This document shows positions 1 to 7,988 of a DNA stretch of 64,000 nt, in pieces. Position 1 is the stretch's first letter, and each line of letters starts with the position of its first letter. Position numbers and translations under genes: made by a program. The notes under the pieces were generated by a model that was not told where the DNA came from, did no database searches, and saw only the letters and a list, made by a program, of their open reading frames with translations. Source of the DNA: JAHFPN01 sp963765745 (GTDB lineage: Bacteria > Pseudomonadota > Alphaproteobacteria > Rhizobiales > Xanthobacteraceae); the NCBI GenBank assembly GCA_963765745.1, contig CAVXXM010000011.1, forward strand, positions 288,122 to 352,121. The letters are read 5' to 3'.

Positions 1-21
1 GGTCAGACTTGGGGGGAAAAT

Positions 22-510
22 ATGTCGCGCACTGATCTTGCGTGGCTCGCGGTCGCGGCCTACGCGTTGCACATTATGGAAGAGCGTTTCCTGGACTGGC
101 TCGGCTCCGCCCGCCGGTCCATCGATCTCGTGTTAGAGCAAGAAAACTACCGGGTTGCGGAAGCGACGTTCATCATTCTTGGTGCTGTTTCGGCAATGGT
201 GGCGGGGTCGATGCCGTTGCTCGCTCTCAGTTTCGCGGCGTTCCTCTTGATCAACGCGATCTACTTCCACATCTGGCCGACGGTCCGGATGGGCCAGTAT
301 TCGCCGGGCTTGATCACGTCGATCGTCTTCTTCCTGCCGCTTGTTTGGCTTCAGTTCAGGCTCGTCCCAATGCCGCCAATGGATTGGATTCTGCCGGTCA
401 TCATCGGTGGGGCACTGATCCTGTCGCCAATGGCATTGATGTATATGCGCGGGACCTCCGTCGCTGGTGGCAGTGGCGGGACGCCGAAAGCCCGGCGCGG
501 CCGAAAGTAA
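22..510 (+). CDS. HXXEE domain membrane protein
   Basis: A 162-residue integral membrane protein of unknown function. The N-terminal hydrophobic helix carries H-I-M-E-E (His17, Glu20, Glu21), the pattern that names the HXXEE family (Pfam DUF/HXXEE). Three or four further hydrophobic segments follow (about residues 48-80, 95-112, 122-142), and the tail is basic and glycine-rich (PKARRGRK). The ATG is preceded by a purine-rich GGGGGGAAAA Shine-Dalgarno-like stretch at 11-20. It stands alone, 112 bases ahead of leuD on the same strand. The family role is not established; His/Glu residues inside membrane helices suggest metal binding or an intramembrane enzyme, but that is only inference. Confidence 0.8.
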   Translation: MSRTDLAWLAVAAYALHIMEERFLDWLGSARRSIDLVLEQENYRVAEATFIILGAVSAMVAGSMPLLALSFAAFLLINAIYFHIWPTVRMGQYSPGLITSIVFFLPLVWLQFRLVPMPPMDWILPVIIGGALILSPMALMYMRGTSVAGGSGGTPKARRGRK

Positions 511-622
511 CGGCGACACCAGTACCCGATCGAGATTCAGGGCGGCGCGCCCCGGCGTGCCGCCCTTTGCTTGCGCCTCCGGCCATGAATGGCTAAAGCG
601 GCGCGCAAGGGAGCCTGAGGTA

Positions 623-1228
623 ATGGAAAAGTTCACCAAGCTAACCGGCGTCGCGGCGCCGCTGCGGATGGTCAATGTCGACACCGACATGATCATTCCG
701 AAGCAGTACCTGAAGACGATCAAGCGCACCGGTCTCGGCAAGGGCCTGTTCGCCGAGATGCGCTACAACGACGATGGCACCGAGAATCCGAGCTTCGTGC
801 TCAACAAGGCGGCCTACCGGAATTCCAAGATCCTGGTCGCCGACGACAATTTCGGCTGCGGCTCCTCGCGCGAGCACGCACCCTGGGCGCTGCACGATTT
901 CGGCATCCGTTGCGTGATCTCGACCACGTTCGGCGACATCTTCCACAACAACTGCCTGAAAAACGGCATGTTGCCGATCCGCGTCTCCAAGGAGGATCTC
1001 GGCAAGCTGTTCGACGACGCCGAGCGCGGGTCGAACGCGACGCTCACGGTCGATCTCGAGAAGCAGGAAATCAGCGGGCCGGACGGCGGCGTAATCAAGT
1101 TCGAGATCGATGCGTTCCAGAAGCATTGTCTGTTGAACGGGCTCGACGATATCGGGCTCACGCTCGCCAAGAGCGACAAGATCGACGGCTTCGAGAAAAA
1201 GGCGGGAGCTGCGCGGCCGTGGACCTGA
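623..1228 (+). CDS. leuD: 3-isopropylmalate dehydratase small subunit
   Basis: Small subunit of isopropylmalate isomerase, which with LeuC interconverts 2- and 3-isopropylmalate in leucine synthesis. The protein has 201 residues, the normal family length. The swivel-domain signature DNFGCGSSREHAPWAL is at about residues 75-90, and the N-terminus (KFTKLTGVAAPL...VDTDMIIPKQYL) is typical. The frame is open upstream to 467, but the ATG at 623 gives the family N-terminus and has AAGGGAG about 9 bases upstream. Its stop overlaps the GTG of the next gene by 10 bases, so the two are probably co-transcribed. leuB lies 2.5 kb downstream, separated by the transglycosylase and a foreign-looking HTH/Fic cassette. 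leuC is not in the window. Confidence 0.96.
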   Translation: MEKFTKLTGVAAPLRMVNVDTDMIIPKQYLKTIKRTGLGKGLFAEMRYNDDGTENPSFVLNKAAYRNSKILVADDNFGCGSSREHAPWALHDFGIRCVISTTFGDIFHNNCLKNGMLPIRVSKEDLGKLFDDAERGSNATLTVDLEKQEISGPDGGVIKFEIDAFQKHCLLNGLDDIGLTLAKSDKIDGFEKKAGAARPWT

Positions 1229-2427
1229 GGGCCGCGGCGCTGGCGCTGCTCGTTCTCGCCGTTCCGCTTACCGTTCCGGCGGCGGCCCAGGAAGTGGACG
1301 GTCCGCCACTCGCCAATTGCCTCGCGCTGATGAAGCCGGAAGCGCTGGCGCGCGGCGTGCCCGATGCGCTCTATGACCGGCTCACTGCCGGCATGCTCTC
1401 CGATGTCTCCGTGCTCGGCTTTCTCGACGATCAGCCGGAGCAGGTGAGCCCGATCTGGGATTATCTGGCGCTGCTGGTGGACGCCGAGAAGATTGCCGAC
1501 GGCAAGCGCGCGCTGGTGGAGCATCGCGAGATTCTGGAGAACGTGAGCCGCGCCTATGGCGTCGATGTCCATACGCTCGCGGCGCTCTGGGGCGTCGAGG
1601 CCGATTTCGGCAAGACCACCGGCCGGCGCTTGATTTTCCGCTCGCTTGCGACGCTCGGCTGCATGGCGCCGCGCCGGCGCGACTATTTCAAGAGCGAATT
1701 CATCGCGGCGCTGCGCGTGGCGGCCTCGGGCGAGGTGGACCCCGCCAAGATGCGCGGCTCCTGGGCCGGCGCTTTCGGCCATCCGCAATTCATGCCGACG
1801 GTCTGGTTCCGGCTCGCGGTCGATTTCGACGCCGACGGCAAGCGCGACATCGTCGGCTCCATGCCGGACTATCTCGCCTCCATGGCCAACTACCTGAAAC
1901 GCGCGGGCTGGGTTTCCGGCCAGCCCTGGGGCTTCGAGGTGAAGCTGCCGGCGAATTTCAACGAAGCGCTGGCTGGACGGACGAAGAAGCGGTCGCTCGC
2001 GCGTTGGGCGGCGCTTGGCGTGAAGCGCGCCGACGGGCGGCCGCTCGCGGGCGCGAGTGAAGCCGGCGTGATCCTGCCGGCCGGGAAGGGCGGGCCGACG
2101 TTCCTCGTGTTCAAGAACTTCGACGTGATCTTCACCTACAACGCGGCCACCAGCTACGCGCTCGCCATCGGGCATCTCACCGACCGCTTGCGCGGCGGCG
2201 GGCCGTTTGCGACCGCTTGGCCGACCGACGAGAAGCCGCTCGACCGCAAGGGACGGCGGGAATTGCAGACGCTCTTGTTGCAGCGGGGCTTTCCGATCGG
2301 CGAGGCCGATGGCGTGATCGGCAAGCGCACGCGGGAAGCAATCCGGGAGATCGAGGGCCGCGCCGGCCTGCCGCTCACGGGGCGGGCGACCGAGGCGGCG
2401 CTGCAAGCGCTGCGCCGCGGCCGGTGA
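1219..2427 (+). CDS. MltB-type lytic murein transglycosylase (GH103) with peptidoglycan-binding domain
   Basis: Periplasmic enzyme predicted to cleave the MurNAc-GlcNAc bond of peptidoglycan to give 1,6-anhydro-muropeptides. The GTG start at 1219 is chosen because it has GGGAG ten bases upstream and gives a clean signal peptide (hydrophobic residues 4-20, then AAAQ); the frame runs open back to 910 within leuD. The catalytic core follows, with Glu127 in WGVEADFG matching the acid catalyst of the MltB/SltB family, and HPQFMP-type motifs further on. The C-terminal 60 residues (QRGFPIGEADGVIG...) form a PG_binding_1 repeat. Length is 402 residues. It overlaps leuD by 10 bases. Confidence 0.92.
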   Translation: MDLRAAALALLVLAVPLTVPAAAQEVDGPPLANCLALMKPEALARGVPDALYDRLTAGMLSDVSVLGFLDDQPEQVSPIWDYLALLVDAEKIADGKRALVEHREILENVSRAYGVDVHTLAALWGVEADFGKTTGRRLIFRSLATLGCMAPRRRDYFKSEFIAALRVAASGEVDPAKMRGSWAGAFGHPQFMPTVWFRLAVDFDADGKRDIVGSMPDYLASMANYLKRAGWVSGQPWGFEVKLPANFNEALAGRTKKRSLARWAALGVKRADGRPLAGASEAGVILPAGKGGPTFLVFKNFDVIFTYNAATSYALAIGHLTDRLRGGGPFATAWPTDEKPLDRKGRRELQTLLLQRGFPIGEADGVIGKRTREAIREIEGRAGLPLTGRATEAALQALRRGR

Positions 2428-2522
2428 CGGTTGCGGCCAGGTTAGAGCCCCATCTCAGATAATTATCATATTATACACTGATTTCTTGTATTGGATATCA
2501 CCCTATAGACTGATATTTAATA

Positions 2523-2534
2523 TATGATATCATA
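2523..2534. promoter_or_regulatory. Candidate operator palindrome upstream of mobile mystery protein A
   Basis: A perfect 12-base palindrome, TATGATATCATA, lies 40 bases upstream of the ATG at 2574 in the AT-rich leader. Related ATATC and ACTGAT words recur around it (2493-2513). The downstream gene encodes an HTH protein, so this may be an autoregulatory site. That is inference from position and symmetry. Confidence 0.35.
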
Positions 2535-2573
2535 CTGTAATCTGATCGAATTCTTACAGGTTCAGGTGGCAAT

Positions 2574-3035
2574 ATGAAAAGCGAAGCGCGGCGGCGAGCA
2601 CGGCAACGCTTGGACGAGCGGCTGTTAGCGATTAAGCCCGAAGACCAATTTCATCGACCGCCCAAGGGCTGGATACGCGCGATACGGGATGCACTCGGTA
2701 TGTCGGGCAGTCAGCTAGCGGCGCGGCTTGGCGTTCGTCCGCAGACGGTCGAGGCAATCGAAAAGTCTGAGGCAAGCGGCACTATCCAACTCAACACACT
2801 CCGCCGTGCGGCTGAAGCGCTCGATTGTACGCTTGTCTATGCGCTCGTTCCCAAGACTTCACTCGACGATGCAGTCAAGAAGCGGGCACGCAAAATTGCG
2901 GTGCGGGATCTGAATAGAGTTGCCCATACGATGAGCCTCGAAGCGCAAGGAACCGACGACGTTGATATGGAGACGCGTGTCGAACAATATATGCGCAATG
3001 TCGTCAAAGATCGCAAACTTTGGAACGAACTGTGA
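2574..3035 (+). CDS. Mobile mystery protein A (HTH, antitoxin-like)
   Basis: A 153-residue protein matching the mobile mystery protein A family (TIGR02612). A Cro/CI-type helix-turn-helix occupies about residues 42-65 (MSGSQLAARLGVRPQTVEAI), followed by the family's typical LxxLRRAAEALDCTLVYALVP stretch. The C-terminal half is charged and helical. The ATG has AGGTGG five bases upstream. Its TGA overlaps the GTG of the Fic gene as GTGA, a 4-base overlap indicating translational coupling. By analogy with two-gene toxin-antitoxin operons it may bind DNA and restrain the Fic protein, but no function has been established for the family. GC is lower than in the flanking leucine genes. Confidence 0.85.
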   Translation: MKSEARRRARQRLDERLLAIKPEDQFHRPPKGWIRAIRDALGMSGSQLAARLGVRPQTVEAIEKSEASGTIQLNTLRRAAEALDCTLVYALVPKTSLDDAVKKRARKIAVRDLNRVAHTMSLEAQGTDDVDMETRVEQYMRNVVKDRKLWNEL

Positions 3036-3628
3036 CGGACTTATTTCAGGAACCGATCGGAGCAACGCCACTAGAGCCTGCAGAGCGCGAAGGCCTTTTG
3101 CAAAGCTGGATCACCCATCGTCGCGATCTGAATGAGGCTGAGCAAGAGAATATTGTCAAAGGTGCGGTTTGGGCGCGGGGCAGCAGAAGCCGCAAAGCGG
3201 TTGATCTATTGCCGGAAGATTTCGTCAAATCACTCCATAAGAAAATGTTCGGCGAGGTCTGGAGCTGGGCAGGAACGTATCGTCAGACCGGAAAAACCAT
3301 CGGGATTGATGCAAACCGGATTCCGGTTGAGATGCCGACGATGCTGGACGACATTCGCTATTGGATCGAACACAAGACATACTCGCCCGACGAGATTGCG
3401 GTTCGATTGCATCATCGCTTGACGGCCATCCATCCCTTTCCGAATGGCAACGGGCGCCATGCGCGGCTCATGGCGGACCTGCTGATAGAGCGCCTCGGAG
3501 GTCGGGTTTTCAGTTGGGGCGGTGGCAGTCTAGCGGATGCTAGTGAGCTGCGGGCTGGATATGTTGCTGCCGTGCGGGCTGCCGACAACCATGATTTCGG
3601 ACCGCTCCTTTCATTCGCCCGGTCTTGA
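3032..3628 (+). CDS. Mobile mystery protein B (Fic domain protein)
   Basis: A 198-residue Fic protein of the mobile mystery protein B type (TIGR02613). The Fic active-site motif HPFPNGNGRHAR is intact at residues 134-145, with the catalytic His134 and the phosphate-binding GNGR loop, so AMP transfer or another nucleotide/phosphate transfer is plausible. The N-terminus (FQEPIGATPLEPAE, LNEAEQENI) matches the family. I chose the GTG at 3032, which overlaps the partner's stop as GTGA; an in-frame TTG at 3020 is the alternative. I do not see a canonical (S/T)xxxE(G/N) inhibitory helix within this protein. Target and biological role are unknown. Confidence 0.87.
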   Translation: MTDLFQEPIGATPLEPAEREGLLQSWITHRRDLNEAEQENIVKGAVWARGSRSRKAVDLLPEDFVKSLHKKMFGEVWSWAGTYRQTGKTIGIDANRIPVEMPTMLDDIRYWIEHKTYSPDEIAVRLHHRLTAIHPFPNGNGRHARLMADLLIERLGGRVFSWGGGSLADASELRAGYVAAVRAADNHDFGPLLSFARS

Positions 3629-3721
3629 TCTTCTAGTCCGGCAGCTTGGAAAAGAATCAGCATATCTGGTTGCGAGCCTGTGCGTTGCCGTCTAGGGAAG
3701 CATGAAATTCGGGAGGCAGTC

Positions 3722-4832
3722 GTGGCGTCATTCAAGCTCTTGTTGTTGCCGGGCGACGGCATCGGGCCCGAAGTCATGGGCGAGGCCCGGCGCGTCATCG
3801 CCTGGATCGAGAAGCGGAAGCTCGCGTCGTTCTCGATCGAGGAGGATCTGGCCGGCGGCTGCGCTTACGACGCGCACGGCAAGGCGATTTCCGAATCCGC
3901 CATGGCCAAGGCGCTCGCGGCCGATGCCATATTGTTCGGCTCGGTCGGCGGGCCGAAATGGGACAAGGTGCCCTACGACGTGCGGCCCGAGGCGGGGCTG
4001 CTTGCGGCTGCGCAAGGATCTCGCGCTGTTCGCCAATATTCGTCCGGCGATCTGCTACCCGGCGCTCGCCGACGCCTCGAGCCTGAAGCGCGAACTGGTC
4101 GAGGGCCTCGACATCGTCATCGTGCGCGAGCTCACGGGCGGGGTTTATTTCGGCGAGCCCAAGACGATCACGGATCTGGGCAACGGCCAGAAGCGCGCGG
4201 TCGATACGCAGGTCTACGACACCTACGAGATCGAGCGGATCGCCCGCGTCGCCTTCGATCTGGCGAGGAAGCGGCGGAACAAGGTCACGTCCATGGAGAA
4301 GCGGAACGTGATGAAGACCGGCGTGCTGTGGCACGAGGTCGTCAACCAGGTGCATCAGCGCGAATTCAAGGACGTGCAACTCGAGCACCAGCTCGCCGAT
4401 GCCGGCGGCATGCAGCTGGTGCGCGCGCCCAAGCAGTTCGACGTCATCGTCACCGACAACTTGTTCGGCGACATGCTCTCGGACGTGGCGGCGATGCTGA
4501 CGGGCTCGCTCGGCATGCTGCCCTCGGCCTCGCTCGGCGAGATCGACCCGAAGACCAAGAAGCGCCGCGCGCTCTATGAGCCGGTGCACGGCTCGGCGCC
4601 GGACATCGCCGGCAAGGGGCTGGCCAACCCGATCGCCATGATCGGCTCGCTCGGCATGGCGCTGCGCTACAGCTTCGGGCTCGGTGCGGTGGCCGACCGG
4701 ATCGAGCAGGCGATCGCGGGCGTGCTCGCGGCGGGGCTGCGTACCGCCGACTTGCGCGGCGAGGGCACCCGGACGGTCGGGACCGTGGAAATGGGCGACG
4801 CGATCCTGGCCGAGCTCGACCGGCTTCAGTAG
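3722..4832 (+). CDS. leuB: 3-isopropylmalate dehydrogenase (one frameshift)
   Basis: NAD-dependent oxidative decarboxylation of 3-isopropylmalate in leucine synthesis. The GTG at 3722 has GGGAGG five bases upstream and gives the family start KLLLLPGDGIGPEVMGEA. The reading frame breaks near 4002: the sequence reads CTGCTTGCGG where CTGCTGCGG would restore RLRKDLALFANIRP, so one extra T is present. After the break the frame is clean to 4832, with TDNLFGDMLSD and PVHGSAPDIAG intact. Corrected length is about 369 residues, normal for LeuB. Everything else is well conserved, so I favour a sequence error over a dead gene. It ends overlapping the small convergent gene at 4826. Confidence 0.93.
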
Positions 4833-5101
4833 TTGCCCGGCAGCCCGTCGAACGGTCCCGGCAGCGGCCAGCGCGAGCCGAGCGGATCGGGCCCGTAGCT
4901 GGGATAGCGCGACCAGATCGGTTCGGCGTAATCGCGATACCTGAGAGCGCCCGGCTTCACCGTGGTGCCGGCGTCGAGATAGCTGCGCTTCTTCTTCACG
5001 GTGATGCGGGGGCGCTGCCGCTCGACCTGCGCTTCCGCCGGCAGCGTCGCCAGCGCGAACGCGGAAAGGGTCGCCAGAGCCACAATCGACACGAAACGCA
5101 T
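4826..5101 (-). CDS. Small secreted protein, hypothetical
   Basis: A 91-residue protein with a clear Sec signal peptide (MRFVSIVALATLSAFALATLPAEAQ, cleavage probably after AEAQ) and a short basic mature part rich in Arg, Tyr and Pro (RITVKKKRSYLDAG, GYNY-like ending). The start at 5101 was chosen over the in-frame 5197 because it begins the signal peptide and has GAGG a few bases upstream. It converges on leuB with a 7-base overlap. I do not recognise a family; it is probably periplasmic. Confidence 0.65.
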   Translation of the reverse strand: MRFVSIVALATLSAFALATLPAEAQVERQRPRITVKKKRSYLDAGTTVKPGALRYRDYAEPIWSRYPSYGPDPLGSRWPLPGPFDGLPGNY

Positions 5102-5316
5102 AGGAACCTCGCCGAATCTCGGGGTCGCACCCCACTGCGCACCATAGCCCGCTTCGGCCGCATACGACAGGGGCGATCCGCGCTTGCTGCGGCGCATGTT
5201 GAGCGAGCGTGAATGGAGGGTTACGCTGAAAATCGCGCCATGACGCTTTTCTGCGGCCTGTGTCGCGAAAACAACAAGGACGGCTGCAATGAAAGCTGCC
5301 GCATTCGGGAGACGCC

Positions 5317-6705
5317 ATGCGCCGCAAGACGACCGGCAAGATCGAGCGCTCGCTCCACGAGCTCTATCGCGACGATCCCGAGCGCGCCGAAGCGCTCGCC
5401 TTCGGCCGCAAGACCGGCCCGAGCCGGCGCGGATTCCTCGAAGGCGCCGGGCTCGCCGCCTTCGGCGCGGCCGTGGGCGGAGCGGTCCCGTTCTCCGCGA
5501 ATATTCCGTCGGGCCTGTTCCCGGCGGCGTTCGCGCAAGGCACGCCGCCGCCGGCGGCTGCCCCGGCGCCCGCGCCCGCTCCGGCTCCGGAGCGCAAGGG
5601 GCCGCAGCTGCTCAATTTTCCGGGCAAGGACGGCAACCTCGTCGTGCTCGGCGAGCGGCCGCTGGTGGCCGAGACGCCCGAAAGCCTGCTCAACGACGAC
5701 ACCACGCCGGTCAGCAAATTCTTTATCCGCAACAACGGCCAGATTCCCGAGACTTCGCGCGATCCGGAAAAGTGGAAGATCGCCTTCGACGGCGAGGTGA
5801 ACAAGAAGCTCGAGCTCACGCTCGGCGAGATCAAGCAGCGCTTCAAGCCGGTGACCATGCGCATGGTGCTGGAATGCGGCGCCAACGGGCGCTCGTTCTT
5901 CTCGCCGCCCGTGCGCGGCAATCAGTGGACCAATGGCGGCATCGGTTGCGCCGAATGGACCGGCGTCAGGCTCGCCGACGTGCTGAAGGCTGCGGGGCTG
6001 AAATCCTCGGCCGTGTTCACCGCCAATTTCGGCGCCGATCCGAGTCTCTCCGGCGAGCCGGGCCGGCAAGCGCTCTCGCGCGGCGTGCCGATCAAGAAGG
6101 CGCTGGAGGAGCACAATCTCCTCGTCTGGGCGATGAACGGCAAGCCGCTCGAATTGATCCACGGCTTCCCGGTGCGGCTGGTGATCCCGGGCTGGCCCGG
6201 TTCGGTGTCCGAGAAGTGGCTGACGCGCATCTGGATCCGCGACAAGGTGCACGACGGCATCGGCATGGGCGGCACGTCCTATCGCGTCGCTGTGCGGCCC
6301 ATGGTTCCCGGCAGCCGGCCCGACGAGAAGAATTTCCGCGATCTCGAGTCGATGCCGGTGCGCTCGATCGTCACCAGCCCGGCGAACGGCACGAAGTTCG
6401 CGGCCGGCACGCGCCAGCTGAACCTGCGGGGTGCGGCCTGGGCCGGTGACTACGCCGTGCGCGCGGTGCACGTCTCGACCGATTACGGCGCGAGCTGGCA
6501 GGCGGCGCAGATGGCGCGGCCGACCAACAAATATGATTGGACGCGCTGGACCGCGACGGTGCGGCTACCCTCGGATGGCTATTTCGAGATTTGGTCGCGG
6601 GCCACGGATTCGCGCGGCACCATGCAGCCGCATATCGTCGGCAATTGGAACCCGCAGGGTTACGGAGCCAATCCGATCAACCGGGTCTCGGTGCTGGTCG
6701 GCTGA
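5317..6705 (+). CDS. SorA-like molybdopterin oxidoreductase, Tat-exported sulfite dehydrogenase family
   Basis: A 462-residue periplasmic molybdoenzyme of the sulfite oxidase family. A twin-arginine signal is at residues 36-60 (PSRRGFLEGAGLAAFG), followed by an Ala/Pro-rich linker (about 77-92). The oxidoreductase molybdopterin domain follows, with Cys187 (LECGANGR) as the predicted Mo ligand, then a Mo-co dimerisation domain (about 345-460; VSTDYGASW, YFEIWSRATDSRG). The ATG has GGGAGA upstream. The family oxidises sulfite to sulfate and passes electrons to a c-type cytochrome, but no cytochrome gene is adjacent, so substrate and electron partner are open. It is divergent from the small secreted protein across a 215-base gap. 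Confidence 0.85.
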   Translation: MRRKTTGKIERSLHELYRDDPERAEALAFGRKTGPSRRGFLEGAGLAAFGAAVGGAVPFSANIPSGLFPAAFAQGTPPPAAAPAPAPAPAPERKGPQLLNFPGKDGNLVVLGERPLVAETPESLLNDDTTPVSKFFIRNNGQIPETSRDPEKWKIAFDGEVNKKLELTLGEIKQRFKPVTMRMVLECGANGRSFFSPPVRGNQWTNGGIGCAEWTGVRLADVLKAAGLKSSAVFTANFGADPSLSGEPGRQALSRGVPIKKALEEHNLLVWAMNGKPLELIHGFPVRLVIPGWPGSVSEKWLTRIWIRDKVHDGIGMGGTSYRVAVRPMVPGSRPDEKNFRDLESMPVRSIVTSPANGTKFAAGTRQLNLRGAAWAGDYAVRAVHVSTDYGASWQAAQMARPTNKYDWTRWTATVRLPSDGYFEIWSRATDSRGTMQPHIVGNWNPQGYGANPINRVSVLVG

Positions 6706-6850
6706 GCGACTCGCATGTCGCTCGCGACGATGCCGCCACCCGACGCTCAGGAGCACGGGAAGATCTTCGGTTCATCTTGCACGCACGTTTCCCGAACAGC
6801 CCGCAACGCAGCATGCCAGGCCGAATCCGTTTTTGAAGAACTAATTTTCG

Positions 6851-6989
6851 CTGTCATCCCGGGCGAGCCGCGTGACACGCGGCGAGACCCGGGATCCAGG
6901 GCCACAAGCGGCGAGATTGGAACGATGCGGTAATCCTGGATCCCGGCTCGCGCTCGCGCTTTGGTGCGCTCGCTTGGCCGGGATGACAG
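6851..6989. repeat. Palindromic intergenic repeat (REP-like), type 1
   Basis: An element of about 139 bases between convergent genes. Its ends are perfect 12-base inverted repeats, CTGTCATCCCGG (6851-6862) and CCGGGATGACAG (6978-6989). A second perfect inner pair, CCGGGATCCAGG (6889-6900) and CCTGGATCCCGG (6935-6946), lies inside. The GTCATCCCGGG / GACCCGGGATCCAG wording is typical of dispersed extragenic palindromes in rhizobial genomes. A related copy is at 10987-11123. The rest of the 6706-7012 gap shows no gene. Confidence 0.8.
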
Positions 6990-7012
6990 GAGAGACGTAA
7001 CGCGGAGAGCGT

Positions 7013-7867
7013 TCAGCGCCCGCCCAGCCGTCCGCGCAGCTGGGGCTCGGCCTTGGCGAAAATCCAGTCGTCGGGCCGCTTCGGCGTGGTGCCGAGGATC
7101 GGGGTGGTGCCGCAGAATTCGCGCTCGCGCTCGGCGCGGGCGAAGAAGGCCGCGAGCTTCCCGTTGCCGCCGGCGCTCATCAGCATCAGGCGGTCCATGA
7201 GGCAAGCGACGTGGCCGCGCTGGACGAGTTGCCAGTCGCGATTGCACCACCAGGCGACGAGCGAAAGGCGCGGCTCGTTCCAGCTGTGGGCGACGGCCAT
7301 GCAAGCGCGCGGGCCGTTCTTGCCCCAGGTATGCATGTTGACGATCGGAAGATCGCCGAACTTGGTCTTGAGCTCCCCGGCGGGACCGGAAAGCTCGGCG
7401 TCGATTCCGGATTCGGCGGCGGTCGCGGTCGCGATATCGAGCGGATCGTCGAGGAACGCCGATTCCGTACCGGGCCGATAAATCACGACGCGCATATAAG
7501 CGCCGTCGCCGTCGACCGATCCCCAGGTCATCAGATCCTTGCGGCCGCCGCCGACGCGATGGCGGCGCACCAGGTAGGAAAGCTCGAGCCCTTCGAGCAC
7601 GGGCGACTCGAGCGCGAATGCGCCATACACGCGCGTGATTTCGTTCCACAGCGGCCGCTCCGGCAGGCGCGTAACCGAGGAGTTCGCCGGCGTCGGACCG
7701 ATCAGATCACGGCCGATGATCGAAACCATGAACAAGATCGATGCGAAGGCAAGCGTGCGCGACAGCGGCCACGGGCCGAAATCCGGCAAGCGGTCGCGCA
7801 ACGCAGCGAAGCGTTCGCGGGCGACGATGAAGATGCCGCTGAGCGCGGCGAAGCGGTTCGAGAACAC
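7013..7867 (-). CDS. Membrane-anchored conserved hypothetical protein
   Basis: A protein of 284 residues with one predicted membrane helix near the N-terminus (TLAFASILFMVSIIGRDLIG) and a soluble, probably periplasmic remainder with Cys and Trp residues (VAWWCNRDWQL, REFCGTTPILG). I do not recognise the family. The GTG at 7867 is preferred because GGGAGGGGG lies seven bases upstream; the in-frame ATG at 7957 (314 residues) has no obvious ribosome binding site and is the alternative. It is divergent from asd, with the start 122 bases from the asd ATG, so the two share a promoter region. Confidence 0.7.
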   Translation of the reverse strand: MFSNRFAALSGIFIVARERFAALRDRLPDFGPWPLSRTLAFASILFMVSIIGRDLIGPTPANSSVTRLPERPLWNEITRVYGAFALESPVLEGLELSYLVRRHRVGGGRKDLMTWGSVDGDGAYMRVVIYRPGTESAFLDDPLDIATATAAESGIDAELSGPAGELKTKFGDLPIVNMHTWGKNGPRACMAVAHSWNEPRLSLVAWWCNRDWQLVQRGHVACLMDRLMLMSAGGNGKLAAFFARAEREREFCGTTPILGTTPKRPDDWIFAKAEPQLRGRLGGR

Positions 7868-7988
7868 GCCTTTTCCCCCTCCCTGCGAAAGGTCGGCGTT
7901 GCGGTTTCTCCTCTTCTCGCGTAGAAGCCGCTGCGTTTCGGTTTCTTCCGCGCGCATGGCGCGGCGAATTTCCGCCAGAGAGTCAACG

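Larger units (their letters stand above)
2428..3721. mobile_element. Low-GC inserted cassette carrying mobile mystery protein A/B
   Basis: This segment separates leuD-mltB from leuB and is visibly poorer in GC than both flanks. The part at 2455-2570 is strongly AT-rich (runs such as TATTTAATATATGATATC). It holds a two-gene HTH/Fic operon of the mobile mystery protein A/B type, a family named for its sporadic distribution on mobile DNA. I see no transposase, integrase, terminal inverted repeats or target duplication, so the boundaries are set by composition and by the ends of the neighbouring genes. Confidence 0.55.

Noticed and set aside
3795..5339. Minus-strand 514-codon frame opposite leuB
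   Set aside because: Shadow frame spanning three unrelated intervals; no family features.
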